Assembly (NCBI GenBank): GCA_023416965.1
Contig: JAEZGJ010000205.1
Location: 1 to 45,240, forward strand
DNA: 45,240 bases
Reading direction: 5' to 3'
DNA from: Pseudomonadota bacterium
GTDB taxonomy: Bacteria > Pseudomonadota > Alphaproteobacteria > Rhizobiales > Phreatobacteraceae
Below are positions 24,636-33,098 of this stretch, one piece after another. The notes beneath the pieces are model-generated. The model made no database searches. It saw only the letters and a list, made by a program, of their open reading frames with translations, and was not told where the DNA came from. The position numbers and the translations under genes are program-made. Position 1 is the stretch's first letter. Every line of letters starts with the position of its first letter.

Positions 24636-25814
24636 TCAGCGCTCCCGGATCGCGACACGGCCGTTGTACCAGTTCATGAAGCCCGAGGTCAGAAGCGAGA
24701 CGGTCAGGTACACGAGGGCGAAGACGAGGATCACCTCCACGGCGCGGCCGGTCTGGTTCATCGTCGTGTTGGAGACATGGACCAGGTCGGGATAGCCGAT
24801 GGCCACCGCCAGCGAGGAATTCTTGGTGAGATTGAGATACTGGCTGGTGAGGGGCGGAATGATCACCCGCAACGCCTGCGGCAGGATGACGAGCCGCATG
24901 ATGCGCGGGCCCGGCAGGCCCAGCGCCCGTGCCGCCTCCCACTGGCCCTTCGACACCGCGACGATGCCGCCCCGGACGATCTCAGCGATGAAGGCGGCGG
25001 TGTAGAGCACGAGGCCGAGCAGAAGCGCCACGAATTCCGGCGAGAGCTCGACACCGCCGGTGAAGTTGAAGCCCTGGAGCACGGGGATGCTGAGGGTCGC
25101 CGGGAAGCCCTGGCCGGCGAGAGCGAGGAAGGGCGGCACGATCATGAGCGCGACCACGACGGGCGGGGTCGGCGGCGCGTCGCCCGTCGCCTCCCGGCGC
25201 CGCCGCAGCACGCGCGGGGCGATGACGGCGGCCAGAAGGCCCGCCATGAAGGCCCAGACGACGGGCCAGAGTGCCGGCGACCACTCGACCCACGGCACTT
25301 TCATGCCGCGGTTCGAGAGGTACATGCCTGGTCCGAACGGCAGGGCCTGCCGCGGCCCCGGCAAGGTGTTGATGATGGCGTACCAGAGGAAGAGCTGGAG
25401 CAGCAGAGGTGTGTTGCGGACGACCTCGACATAGCCCGCCACCAGGCGCGCCAGCAGCGGGTTCGAGGACAGCCGCATGACCCCGATCATGACGCCGAGA
25501 ACGGTCGCGAGCAGGATGCCGACCACCGCGATGCGGAGGGTGTTGAGGAGGCCCACGACGAGGGCGCGGCCGTAGCTGTCCGTCGGCGCGAAGGGAATAA
25601 GTGCCTCCCCTACCGCAAAATTGGCGGGACGCGCGAGATAGTCCCAGCCGAATGTCAGGCCGCGGGCCACCATGTTCGCGGACATGTTGGTCCAGGCTGC
25701 CCAGACCACGAGTGCAACGAGGGCGACGAGAGCCGTCTGCAGGGCCAGCCCGCGCTTGGCCGGATCGTTCCAGAAGGGCGTTCTGGGCGCTGGCGGAGTG
25801 TCGATCGTGGTCAT
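24636..25814 (-). CDS. aapQ: General L-amino acid ABC transporter permease AapQ
   Basis: A 392-residue permease of the AapQ/BztB type. The N-terminal half has TM helices and the conserved block NTLRIAVVGILLATVLGVMI, then VVRNTPLLLQLFLWYAII. The permease signature is AAFIAEIVRGGIVAVSKGQW with EAARALGL. The ATG at 25814 is taken as start because the protein then begins MTTIDTPPAPRTPFWNDP, as in homologues. It sits between aapJ (121 bases upstream, with an attenuator-like terminator) and aapM. Confidence 0.93.
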   Translation of the reverse strand: MTTIDTPPAPRTPFWNDPAKRGLALQTALVALVALVVWAAWTNMSANMVARGLTFGWDYLARPANFAVGEALIPFAPTDSYGRALVVGLLNTLRIAVVGILLATVLGVMIGVMRLSSNPLLARLVAGYVEVVRNTPLLLQLFLWYAIINTLPGPRQALPFGPGMYLSNRGMKVPWVEWSPALWPVVWAFMAGLLAAVIAPRVLRRRREATGDAPPTPPVVVALMIVPPFLALAGQGFPATLSIPVLQGFNFTGGVELSPEFVALLLGLVLYTAAFIAEIVRGGIVAVSKGQWEAARALGLPGPRIMRLVILPQALRVIIPPLTSQYLNLTKNSSLAVAIGYPDLVHVSNTTMNQTGRAVEVILVFALVYLTVSLLTSGFMNWYNGRVAIRER

Positions 25815-25869
25815 CAGCGCTTCCGTTGTGCCATGGCGGCCGGGCGGGCGGGCAAGAGGCATGGGCGGC

Positions 25870-25900
25870 AAAAAGGCACCGGGGCGCTGGGGCGCCCCGG
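25870..25900 (-). terminator. Intrinsic terminator/attenuator between aapJ and aapQ
   Basis: CCGGGGCGC (25879-25887), loop TGGG, GCGCCCCGG (25892-25900): a perfect 9-bp stem. On the minus strand it is followed by TGCC and five T. Placed just after the aapJ stop, it would let the binding protein be made in excess over the permeases, a common arrangement in ABC operons. Confidence 0.75.
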
Positions 25901-25935
25901 CAAGTCAAGGCTGCCGGATGATGGCGATGCGCCGG

Positions 25936-26970
25936 TCAACGGGCCGGCGGGGCATAGAGCAGGCCGCCCTTGGTCCAGATGGCGTTCTGGCCGCGCTCGA
26001 GGCCGAGCGGCGTGTTGACGCCGAGATGGCGCTCGAAGATCTCGCCGTAATTGCCGAAGGTCTTGATGATCGTCCGGGCGTATTGATCGTTTGCCGCGCC
26101 GATGGCCGCACCCATGCCCGGCTCGACGCCGAGCAGGCGGCGGATGCGGGGATCGGTGGCGGAACCGGCGATCTGGTCGACATTCGCTTGGGTGATGCCG
26201 AATTCCTCGGCGTCGATCAGGGCGAAGACCGTCCAGGCGACGATATTCGTGAGTTCCTCGTCGCCCTGGCGGATGGTCGGGCCCAGTGGCTCCTTGGAGA
26301 TGCGCTCCGGCAGGATCACGTGATCGCGCGGGTTGCTCAGCAGCGTGCGCTGGGCGGCGAGCGCGGCGAAATCATTGGTGAAGACGTCACAGCGGCCCTG
26401 GTCGTAGGCACGCCGCAGTTCGTCCAGCGCCTCGATGACGACGGGACGGAACGTCATGTTGTTCTGTCGGAAGAAGTCGGCGAGGTTCAGCTCGGTGGTG
26501 GTGCCCGGCTGGACGCAGACGGTGGCGCCGTTCAGGGCGCGGGCCGAGGTCACGTTGAGGCGGCGCGGCACCATGATGGCCTGGCCGTCATAGAACACGA
26601 TGGCCGGGAAGTTGAACCGGTTGACGCCTGTGTCGCGGGTCAGCGTCCAGGTGGTGTTGTTGGACAGGACGTCGACCTCGCCGTTGGTGAGGGCCGGGAA
26701 ACGCGACTGGGTGGTGACGGGCACGAACTCGACCTTGGACGGGTCGTTGAAGATCGTGATGGCGATGGCGCGGCAAATCTCGACGTTGAACCCGCCCCAG
26801 ACGCCCTGGGCGTTCGGCACGCCGAAGCCGGGGTTGGAAGGGCCCTGAACGCCGCAGCGGATCGTGCCGCGGACCTTGATCGCGTCGAGATCGCGACCGG
26901 CCTCGGCGGCCGTCGGTCCGAAGACGAGGGCGGAGGCCGCGAAGCCCGCCAGGATGATGTTCCTGATCAT
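25936..26970 (-). CDS. aapJ: General L-amino acid ABC transporter substrate-binding protein AapJ
   Basis: A 344-residue periplasmic binding protein with a Sec signal peptide (MIRNIILAGFAASALVFGP, cleavage after TAAEA). The mature part has IKVRGTIRCGVQGPSNPGFG, GVWGGFNVEICRAIA, VDVLSNNTTWTLTRDTG and VTTQSRFPALTNGEVD, the AapJ/BztA hallmarks. It binds several L-amino acids and delivers them to AapQM. The ATG at 26970 has AGGAG eight bases upstream. A 360-base non-coding region with a TATTGG-TTTT-CCAATA palindrome precedes it. Confidence 0.95.
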   Translation of the reverse strand: MIRNIILAGFAASALVFGPTAAEAGRDLDAIKVRGTIRCGVQGPSNPGFGVPNAQGVWGGFNVEICRAIAITIFNDPSKVEFVPVTTQSRFPALTNGEVDVLSNNTTWTLTRDTGVNRFNFPAIVFYDGQAIMVPRRLNVTSARALNGATVCVQPGTTTELNLADFFRQNNMTFRPVVIEALDELRRAYDQGRCDVFTNDFAALAAQRTLLSNPRDHVILPERISKEPLGPTIRQGDEELTNIVAWTVFALIDAEEFGITQANVDQIAGSATDPRIRRLLGVEPGMGAAIGAANDQYARTIIKTFGNYGEIFERHLGVNTPLGLERGQNAIWTKGGLLYAPPAR

Positions 26971-27330
26971 TCCCTACTCTCCTGTGAGGACGCCCGCGGC
27001 GCCGTGGCGGCATCGGCGGGACCATGCGGTTGCCCGTGGGCCCGCGGAGGTAGGTCTGCGAGAGGTTTTCCGCCTTTTCAACGGGACCATCAATCTCTGT
27101 GACAATTTGCATCAGCTCTGCTTATTGGTTTTCCAATACCTTCGAAATATGCCGCTTTCTGCGTCAGTGGACCGGATCAGGAGCTGAAGTTACGGTACCA
27201 AGACACCGCATGACGCGACTTGCATGCCCATTTGGCGGGCTCCGGAGAACGGCGGCGCGGCGGCTGAAAGGCGCGGCGGAGGCCGTTTGCGGCGATCCGT
27301 CGCAGCAACCCAAGCGCGAGGAGCGTGAGA
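26971..27330. other. Non-coding region upstream of aapJ
   Basis: A 360-base spacer between the sigma54 regulator's end and aapJ. It is less GC-rich around 27060-27190, which fits a promoter zone for aapJQM. It contains the palindrome at 27123-27138. I see no sigma54 -24/-12 element with the correct GG-N10-GC spacing on the minus strand, and no credible small gene or RNA hairpin followed by a T-run. Confidence 0.5.
27123..27138. promoter_or_regulatory. Palindrome TATTGG-TTTT-CCAATA upstream of aapJ
   Basis: A perfect 6+6 dyad with a 4-base spacer, 153 bases above the aapJ start in the AT-richer part of the spacer. It is a candidate operator for the aap operon; the binding protein is not known. 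Confidence 0.4.
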
Positions 27331-29235
27331 TCAGGTCGACGGCGAGGACGCGCTACGCCAGGCGCGGGGATCGATGCCGTGCGCCCTCAGGCGTGAGGCG
27401 AAGGTGGTCGGCCTGAGGCCGAGGCGCTCGGCGGCGCCGCCGGGTCCTGAGACCTTGCCGCCCGCGAGCTCCAGCGCCGCGACGAGGTTCTGCCGGTCGC
27501 GGGCGCGGCGCTGCTCCTCCGTGAGCACGCCCTCCGTCGGCGCGGGAGCGGTCGCCGAAGGCGCGGCCCGGAGGGCGGTCCCCGGCAGGTCGATGGCGAG
27601 GCGCCCCTTGCGTGAGAGGATGGCGGCGCGCTCGATGACGTTCTGCAACTCGCGGACATTGCCCGGCCAGGCATAATCGGCGAGGCGGCGGACATCCTCC
27701 TCCGACAGGAAGAGGCCGGACATCTTCAGCTTGCGCTCGGCATGGCGGAGGAAATGGAGAGCCAGCGGCGCAACGTCGTCCACCCGCTCGCGCAGGGGCA
27801 CCGAGTGGATGGGGAAGACATCAAGGCGGAAATAGAGGTCCTCGCGGAAGCGCCCTGCCCTCACCTCGGCTCTCAGGTCGCGGTTGGTGGCGGCGATGAC
27901 GCGAACATCGACGCTGCGCGTGCGCTCCTCGCCGACGCGCTCGAACTGGCCCTCCTGCAGGATGCGCAGGAGCTTGCCCTGCAGCTCCAGCGGGATTTCG
28001 CCGACCTCATCGAGGAAGAGCGTGCCGCCGTCGGCGAGCTCGAAGCGGCCGATGCGGTCGCGCAGCGCCCCGGTGAAGGCGCCCTTCACGTGGCCGAAGA
28101 ACTCGCTCTCGAAGAGCTCGCGGGGAATGGCGGCGCAGTTGACGCGAATGAGCGGCCGGTCGCGCCGGCTGCTCGCCTCGTGAATGGCGCGGCCGATCAG
28201 CTCCTTGCCTGTGCCGGATTCGCCGGTGACGAGGACGGTCGCGTCGGTCGGCGCAACGAGATCGATCTGGCGCAGCGTCTTCTGGATGGCGGCGGAGCGG
28301 CCGATGATGCCGCGGTGGTTGCTCTCGAGGCGGATCTCCTCCTGGAGATAGGCGTTCTCGCGCTCCAGCCGCTGGCGCAGGCTGTCAACCTCGGCGAGGG
28401 CCTGGCGCAGCTTCTCCTCCGCCTCGCGCCGCTGGCTGACATCACGAAAGACGATGACCGCGCCGATGATGGCGCCCCGTTCGCGGATGGGGGTGGAGGT
28501 ATATTCGACCCAGAGCGGCGTGCCGTCCTTGCGCCAGAAGACTTCGTCCGCGACGGTCTGCACGGCACCGTTTCGGAAGGCGGCGTAGATCGGGCAGTCG
28601 TGGTTCGGGTATGGCGAGCCGTCGGCGCGATGGTGGTGGACGAGGGAGTGCATGTCCTTGCCGACCAGTTCATCGGCGGTCCAGCCGAGCAGGGCCTCGG
28701 CCGCCGGATTGACGAAGGTGGTCTTGCCGTCAGCGTTGACGCCGTAAATGCCCTCGCCCGCCGCCTTCAGGATGAGCTGGTTCTCCTTCTCGATCGTGTG
28801 GAAGAGCCGCTCGACCCTCTTCCACTCGTCGATGCCCTGGCGGAGCGTCCCGTCGGCATCAGCGTCGACGTCACGGCGGTGGCGCGTGTCGAGATCGGCC
28901 ATGGTGAGTAGGACGAGCGGCTCGGCCCCTGCCCGAAGCACGGTGCCGGTATATTCGACGCGCAGCGTTCCGCCGCCCGCCTTGAGCGGCGAGAGGCTGC
29001 GGGTATGGGCGAGGCCCTTGTGCAGGACCTCCTCGGTGAACACGACGAGGGCGGGACGCTGGCCGCGGTGGAGGTCTGTGATCCGCAAGGCCCGCAGTGC
29101 CGCGGCGGGATAGCCGAGCAGCCGCTCGGCGGCGGGATTGGCGTCGACGATGGCGGCGGAGCGCGGATCGACCACCAGTGCCGCATCGGCAAGCGCGGTA
29201 AAAGCGGCCCCGGCGGGAGAGGCGGTGGGGATCAC
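27331..29235 (-). CDS. Sigma54-dependent enhancer-binding regulator with two PAS domains
   Basis: A 634-residue activator. PAS 1 spans about 10-115, PAS 2 about 145-270 (KAAGEGIYGVNADGKTTFVN, then a His/Cys-rich segment HHHRADGSPYPNHDCPIY). A coiled coil at 270-302 leads to the AAA+ domain at about 308-545 with Walker A GESGTGKE (338-345), the sigma54-contact loop GAFTGA (385-390) and Walker B GTLFLDE. A Fis-type helix-turn-helix ends the protein (GGAAERLGLRPTTFASRLRA). The GTG at 29235 follows GGAGG by six bases. It has no receiver domain, so it responds to a ligand or redox cue through PAS. It is divergent from the cyanate operon, which has a sigma54 promoter, so that operon is its probable target. 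Confidence 0.92.
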   Translation of the reverse strand: MIPTASPAGAAFTALADAALVVDPRSAAIVDANPAAERLLGYPAAALRALRITDLHRGQRPALVVFTEEVLHKGLAHTRSLSPLKAGGGTLRVEYTGTVLRAGAEPLVLLTMADLDTRHRRDVDADADGTLRQGIDEWKRVERLFHTIEKENQLILKAAGEGIYGVNADGKTTFVNPAAEALLGWTADELVGKDMHSLVHHHRADGSPYPNHDCPIYAAFRNGAVQTVADEVFWRKDGTPLWVEYTSTPIRERGAIIGAVIVFRDVSQRREAEEKLRQALAEVDSLRQRLERENAYLQEEIRLESNHRGIIGRSAAIQKTLRQIDLVAPTDATVLVTGESGTGKELIGRAIHEASSRRDRPLIRVNCAAIPRELFESEFFGHVKGAFTGALRDRIGRFELADGGTLFLDEVGEIPLELQGKLLRILQEGQFERVGEERTRSVDVRVIAATNRDLRAEVRAGRFREDLYFRLDVFPIHSVPLRERVDDVAPLALHFLRHAERKLKMSGLFLSEEDVRRLADYAWPGNVRELQNVIERAAILSRKGRLAIDLPGTALRAAPSATAPAPTEGVLTEEQRRARDRQNLVAALELAGGKVSGPGGAAERLGLRPTTFASRLRAHGIDPRAWRSASSPST

Positions 29236-29254
29236 GGGAGCCTCCGGGAAAACA

Positions 29255-29304
29255 ACGACATATCGTGATCGCCCTCATGACATGCCGTCAATCGCGATTT
29301 TTCG
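29255..29304. promoter_or_regulatory. Putative enhancer sites for the sigma54 activator
   Basis: Two similar dyads: ACGA-CATA-TCGT (29255-29266) and CGA-TTTT-TCG (29295-29304), both followed by a G/C-A step (TCGTGA, TCGTCA). Their centres are 39 bases apart and about 130 and 90 bases above the predicted transcription start, the usual location of enhancer-binding-protein sites. The assignment to the adjacent regulator is inferred. Confidence 0.45.
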
Positions 29305-29365
29305 TCACCGGTCCCCCGGGGCCCACTTGTCAGCTTTGCTGCGGCTTTGCGCCGTGCGTGGAAAC

Positions 29366-29381
29366 TGGCCTCGACCTTGCA
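29366..29381 (+). promoter_or_regulatory. Sigma54 (-24/-12) promoter of the cyanate operon
   Basis: TGGCCTCGACCTTGCA: GG at 29367-29368 and GC at 29379-29380 are separated by exactly ten bases and sit in near-consensus TGGC and TTGCA contexts. Transcription would start near 29392, 38 bases before the first gene. The divergent gene encodes a sigma54 activator, which strengthens the call. Confidence 0.8.
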
Positions 29382-29429
29382 AGCCTCCGACCTGCGATCG
29401 CCGTCCACGCAACGCCGAAGGATGACCCC

Positions 29430-30809
29430 ATGGCCCTGTTCGACAATCCGTTCAATGCCGCGAAGCGTTTCCTCAAGGGTTGCGTCTGCGGCCGTCACGC
29501 CTCCGATGCCGAGCACGAGGCGTCGATCAAGGCCGAGGCCGTCGCCGTCGACGCGGCCGGCGAGGAGAGCCGCTACCGGCGCATCGTCGAACAGGCGGTG
29601 ATGCGGGCCCTCTTCCCCGAGGACCACCAGCGCCGCGCCTTCCTGAGGGCGGTGGGCGCCTCGACGGCAGCCGCCGCCATCGCCACCTTCTTCCCCATCG
29701 GCGCCGCCACCGAGGCCCTCGCCCAGACGGGTCCCATCGAGAAGAAGGACCTGAAGGTCGGCTTCATCCCGATCACCTGCGCGACGCCCATCATCATGGC
29801 CCATCCGCTGGGCTTCTATTCCAAGCACGGCCTCAACGTGGAGGTGGTGCGCACCGCCGGCTGGGCCGTCATCCGCGACAAGACCATCAACAAGGAGTAC
29901 GACGCCGCCCACATGCTGGCGCCGATGCCGCTCGCCATCACCATGGGCGCCGGCTCGAACCCGATCCCCTATGCCGTCTCGGCCATCGAGAACATCAACG
30001 GCCAGGCGATCACGCTCGCCAACAAGCACAAGGACAAGCGCGACCCGCGGCAGTGGAAGGGTTTCCGCTTCGCGGTGCCCTTCGACTATTCCATGCACAA
30101 CTACCTGCTGCGCTACTATCTGGCGGAGCACGGGATCGATCCCGACCGTGACGTGCAGATCCGCTCGGTGCCGCCGCCGGAAATGGTCGCCAACTTGCGC
30201 GCCGACAATATCGACGGCTATCTCGGCCCCGATCCGTTCAACCAGCGCGCGGTCTTCGACGGCGTCGGCTTCATCCACATCCTGTCGAAGGAGCTCTGGG
30301 ACGGGCATCCCTGCTGCGCCTTCGCTGCCAGCCGCGAATTCGTCACCGGCATGCCAAACACCTACCGGGCGCTCCTGAAGGGCATCATCGACGCCACCGC
30401 CCATGCGCAGAAGCCGGAGAACCGCAAGCAGATCGCTGAGGCGATCGCCGCGCCGAACTATCTCAACCAGCCGGTCACCGTGCTGGAGCAGATCCTCACC
30501 GGCACCTATGCCGACGGGCTCGGGCAGGTGAAGCGCGACCCGAACCGCATCCAGTTCGATCCGTTCCCGTGGGAGAGCTTCTCGATCTGGATCCTCACCC
30601 AGATGAAGCGCTGGGGACAGATCAAGGGCGACGTCGACTATGCCGGCATCACCCGGCAGGTGTTCCTGGCGACCGATGCCGCGGCGATGATGAAGGAGCT
30701 CGGCCTCACCCCGCCGGCGGCGTCGAGCAAGACCTTCTCGGTGATGGGCAAGGCTTTCGACCCGGCCAAGCCCGAGGAGTACATCGCCTCCTTCGCCATC
30801 AAGCGCTGA
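29430..30809 (+). CDS. NrtA/CynA-type ABC transporter substrate-binding protein (cyanate)
   Basis: A 459-residue binding protein of the nitrate/bicarbonate/cyanate CmpA-NrtA family. It has an unusual ~65-residue N-terminal segment with C18-V-C20-G-R-H23 before a twin-arginine-like motif QRRAFLRAVGASTAAAAIA. The mature domain starts LKVGFIPITCATPIIMAHPL and contains GFYSKHGLNVEVVRTAGW and ADNIDGYLGPDPFNQRAVF. The ATG at 29430 follows AAGGAT. It is the first gene after the sigma54 promoter, in an operon with permease, ATPase and cyanase, so cyanate is the likely ligand; nitrate is the alternative from the family alone. Confidence 0.88.
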   Translation: MALFDNPFNAAKRFLKGCVCGRHASDAEHEASIKAEAVAVDAAGEESRYRRIVEQAVMRALFPEDHQRRAFLRAVGASTAAAAIATFFPIGAATEALAQTGPIEKKDLKVGFIPITCATPIIMAHPLGFYSKHGLNVEVVRTAGWAVIRDKTINKEYDAAHMLAPMPLAITMGAGSNPIPYAVSAIENINGQAITLANKHKDKRDPRQWKGFRFAVPFDYSMHNYLLRYYLAEHGIDPDRDVQIRSVPPPEMVANLRADNIDGYLGPDPFNQRAVFDGVGFIHILSKELWDGHPCCAFAASREFVTGMPNTYRALLKGIIDATAHAQKPENRKQIAEAIAAPNYLNQPVTVLEQILTGTYADGLGQVKRDPNRIQFDPFPWESFSIWILTQMKRWGQIKGDVDYAGITRQVFLATDAAAMMKELGLTPPAASSKTFSVMGKAFDPAKPEEYIASFAIKR

Positions 30810-30829
30810 CGGCACGCGAGGCGCCGCCG

Positions 30830-31294
30830 ATGACCCGGCCTCCCCTGCCGCCGTTCACGCCGGAGACGGCGCGCCAGAAGGTGCGCGCCGCCGAGGATGC
30901 GTGGAACACCCGCGATCCCGACCGCGTGGCGCTCGCCTATACGGAGGGCAGCACCTGGCGAAACCGGTCGGAGTTCTTCGCCGGACGGCCGGCCATCCGC
31001 GCCTTCCTCGCGGGGAAATGGGCGCGGGAACAGGACTACCGGCTGATCAAGGAGCTCTGGGCCTTCGACGGTAACCGCATCGCCGTGCGCTTCCAATACG
31101 AGTGGCACGACGGCACCGGCCAGTGGTTCCGCTCCTACGGCAACGAGCAGTGGCAGTTCGACGCCGAGGGCTACATGGACCGGCGCGAGGCCAGCATCAA
31201 CGACGTGCCGATCCGCGAGGCGGACCGCCTGTTCACCTGGGCCGCGGGCCCGCGCCCGGCCGATTTCCCCGGCCTGACGGAGCTCGGCCTGTGA
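30830..31294 (+). CDS. DUF1348 NTF2-like protein
   Basis: A 154-residue cytoplasmic protein of the NTF2/SnoaL-like fold, DUF1348 family: ARQKVRAAEDAWNTRDPDRV, LAYTEGSTWRNRSEFFAGR, FQYEWHDGTGQWFRSYGNEQ and GYMDRREASINDVPI. The family is widespread, dimeric in solved structures, and has no established activity. It sits 20 bases after the binding protein and 25 before the permease inside the cyanate operon, so it is co-expressed with cyanate import and cyanase. A role in handling cyanate, carbamate or bicarbonate is possible, but that is guesswork from position. Confidence 0.85.
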   Translation: MTRPPLPPFTPETARQKVRAAEDAWNTRDPDRVALAYTEGSTWRNRSEFFAGRPAIRAFLAGKWAREQDYRLIKELWAFDGNRIAVRFQYEWHDGTGQWFRSYGNEQWQFDAEGYMDRREASINDVPIREADRLFTWAAGPRPADFPGLTELGL

Positions 31295-31319
31295 CGCCGG
31301 CAAGCCAGGAGACCCCGAC

Positions 31320-32165
31320 ATGACCCGCTCGGTCGGCGCGCGCGCGCTCGTCCTGTCCCTCGTCATTCTCGCCGTGTTTCTCGCGGCCTGGCACATCGCG
31401 GTCAGCAGCGGCGGCGCGGGGGGACAAGCCGTCGATCCGGAATATGCCAAGCTCGTGGGTGCGGCGGCCCCCACCGGCGGCCAGCCGCCCATGCCCGGCC
31501 CGGTCGATGTCGGCAAGGCGATCTGGAAACACCAGTCGGACCCGTTCTACGTGCGCGGCACCAACGACATGGGCATCGGCATCCAGCTCGCCTATTCCCT
31601 CGCCCGCGTGCTGATCGGCTTCGGCATCGCGGTGGCGGTCGCCGTGCCGCTCGGCTTCCTCATCGGCATGTCGCCCATCGTCTACCGGGCGCTCGACCCC
31701 TTCATCCAGGTGATGAAGCCGATCTCGCCGCTCGCCTGGATGCCGCTCGCCCTCTACACGATCAAGGATTCCTCCCTCTCCTCGATCTTCGTCATCTTCA
31801 TCTGCTCGCTCTGGCCGATGCTGATCAACACGGCCTTCGGGGTCGCCTCGGTGCGCAAGGACTGGCTGAATGTCGCCCGCACGCTCGAGGTCGGGCCGGT
31901 GCGCAAGGCCTTCACGGTGATCCTGCCCGCGGCGGCGCCCACCATCCTCACGGGCATGCGCATCTCGGTCGGCATCGCCTGGCTCGTCATCGTCGCCGCC
32001 GAGATGCTCGTGGGCGGCACGGGCATCGGCTACTTCGTCTGGAACCAGTGGAACAACCTGTCGCTCACCGACATCATCACGGCCATCCTGCTGATCGGCC
32101 TCGTCGGCATGGCCCTGGACCAGATCCTGGCGCGACTCACGCGCCTTGTGACCTATCCGGAGTGA
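31320..32165 (+). CDS. NrtB/CynB-type ABC transporter permease (cyanate)
   Basis: A 281-residue inner-membrane permease. A first helix (ALVLSLVILAVFLAAWHIAV) and a long periplasmic loop precede five further helices; the EAA loop is VARTLEVGPVRKAFTVILPA with AAPTILTGMRISVG, and GTGIGYFVWNQWNNLSLTDI is typical of nitrate/cyanate permeases. The loop with ATNDMG-like GTNDMGIGIQLAYSLARV is a hallmark of NrtB/CmpB. The ATG at 31320 is preceded by GGAGACCCCGAC. It ends five bases before the ATPase start. Confidence 0.9.
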   Translation: MTRSVGARALVLSLVILAVFLAAWHIAVSSGGAGGQAVDPEYAKLVGAAAPTGGQPPMPGPVDVGKAIWKHQSDPFYVRGTNDMGIGIQLAYSLARVLIGFGIAVAVAVPLGFLIGMSPIVYRALDPFIQVMKPISPLAWMPLALYTIKDSSLSSIFVIFICSLWPMLINTAFGVASVRKDWLNVARTLEVGPVRKAFTVILPAAAPTILTGMRISVGIAWLVIVAAEMLVGGTGIGYFVWNQWNNLSLTDIITAILLIGLVGMALDQILARLTRLVTYPE

Positions 32166-32170
32166 CGCGC

Positions 32171-33061
32171 GTGGCCGGTTCCTACATTTCCATCGAGGGC
32201 ATCGCCCGCCGCTTCCCCGCCCCCGAGGGGGGCAGGACCACCATCTTCGAGGACCTGTGGTTCTCGATGGAGCGCGGTGAGTTCGTGTGCGTCATCGGTC
32301 ATTCCGGCTGCGGCAAGACCACGGTGTTGAACATCCTGGCGGGGCTCGACGAGCCGAGCGAGGGCGCCGTCATCATCGACGGCAAGGCGATCGAGGGTCC
32401 AAGCCTCGACCGGGCCGTGATCTTCCAGAGCCACGGCCTGCTGCCCTGGCGCACGGTCCTCGGCAACGTCGCCTATGCCGTCTCGTCGAAATGGCGCGAC
32501 TGGCCCAAGGCGAAGGTGGAGGACCACGCGCGCAAGGCCATCGCCACCGTCGGCCTCTCCGGAGCCGAGGGGAAGAAGCCGGCCCAGCTCTCCGGCGGCA
32601 TGAAGCAGCGCGTCGGCATTGCCCGGGCGCTCTCCATCGAGCCGAAGATCATGCTGATGGACGAACCCTTCTCGGCGCTGGACGCGCTGACCCGCGGTAC
32701 CCTGCAGGACGAGGTGCGCGGCATCTGCCGCACCACGGGTCAGACCGTCTTCATGATCACCCACGACGTCGACGAGGCCATCTACCTCGCCGACAAGATC
32801 GTGCTGATGACCAACGGCCCGGATGCGCGCGTCGCGGAGATCGTCGTCAACCCTTTGCCGGCTGACCGTTCCCGCAACGAGGTGCACAAGCACCCCGCCT
32901 ACTATCCCGTGCGCAACCACATCATCGACTTCCTGGTGGCGCGCTCGAAGAGCTTCGCCGCGGAACTCGCCCAGCCCGGCAAGGTGTGGAACCGCCGCGC
33001 GCCGCCCCTCGTCACGCCCGGTGCTCCCGGCGGCGTTCCGCCGCTGGTTCGCGCGGTCTGA
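32171..33061 (+). CDS. NrtD/CynD-type ABC transporter ATP-binding protein (cyanate)
   Basis: A 296-residue ABC ATPase: Walker A GHSGCGKTT near residue 44, Q-loop IFQSHGLLPWRTVLGN, signature LSGGMKQRVGIARAL, Walker B IMLMDEPFSALD and switch His in MITHDVDEAIYLAD. About 45 extra C-terminal residues (from KVWNRRAPP) lack a known motif. GTG 32171 is chosen because GGAG lies eight bases upstream; a GTG at 32162 that overlaps the permease stop as GTGA is the alternative. It powers the cyanate permease. Confidence 0.92.
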   Translation: MAGSYISIEGIARRFPAPEGGRTTIFEDLWFSMERGEFVCVIGHSGCGKTTVLNILAGLDEPSEGAVIIDGKAIEGPSLDRAVIFQSHGLLPWRTVLGNVAYAVSSKWRDWPKAKVEDHARKAIATVGLSGAEGKKPAQLSGGMKQRVGIARALSIEPKIMLMDEPFSALDALTRGTLQDEVRGICRTTGQTVFMITHDVDEAIYLADKIVLMTNGPDARVAEIVVNPLPADRSRNEVHKHPAYYPVRNHIIDFLVARSKSFAAELAQPGKVWNRRAPPLVTPGAPGGVPPLVRAV

Positions 33062-33098
33062 CCCTCAACCCCCAGAACAATCCCCAAGGAGACGGACG

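Noticed and set aside
26971..27330. Possible sigma54 promoter for aapJ, suggested by the nearby activator gene
   Set aside because: The best candidate on the minus strand has eleven rather than ten bases between GG and GC and poor flanks; the activator's clear target is the promoter at 29366.
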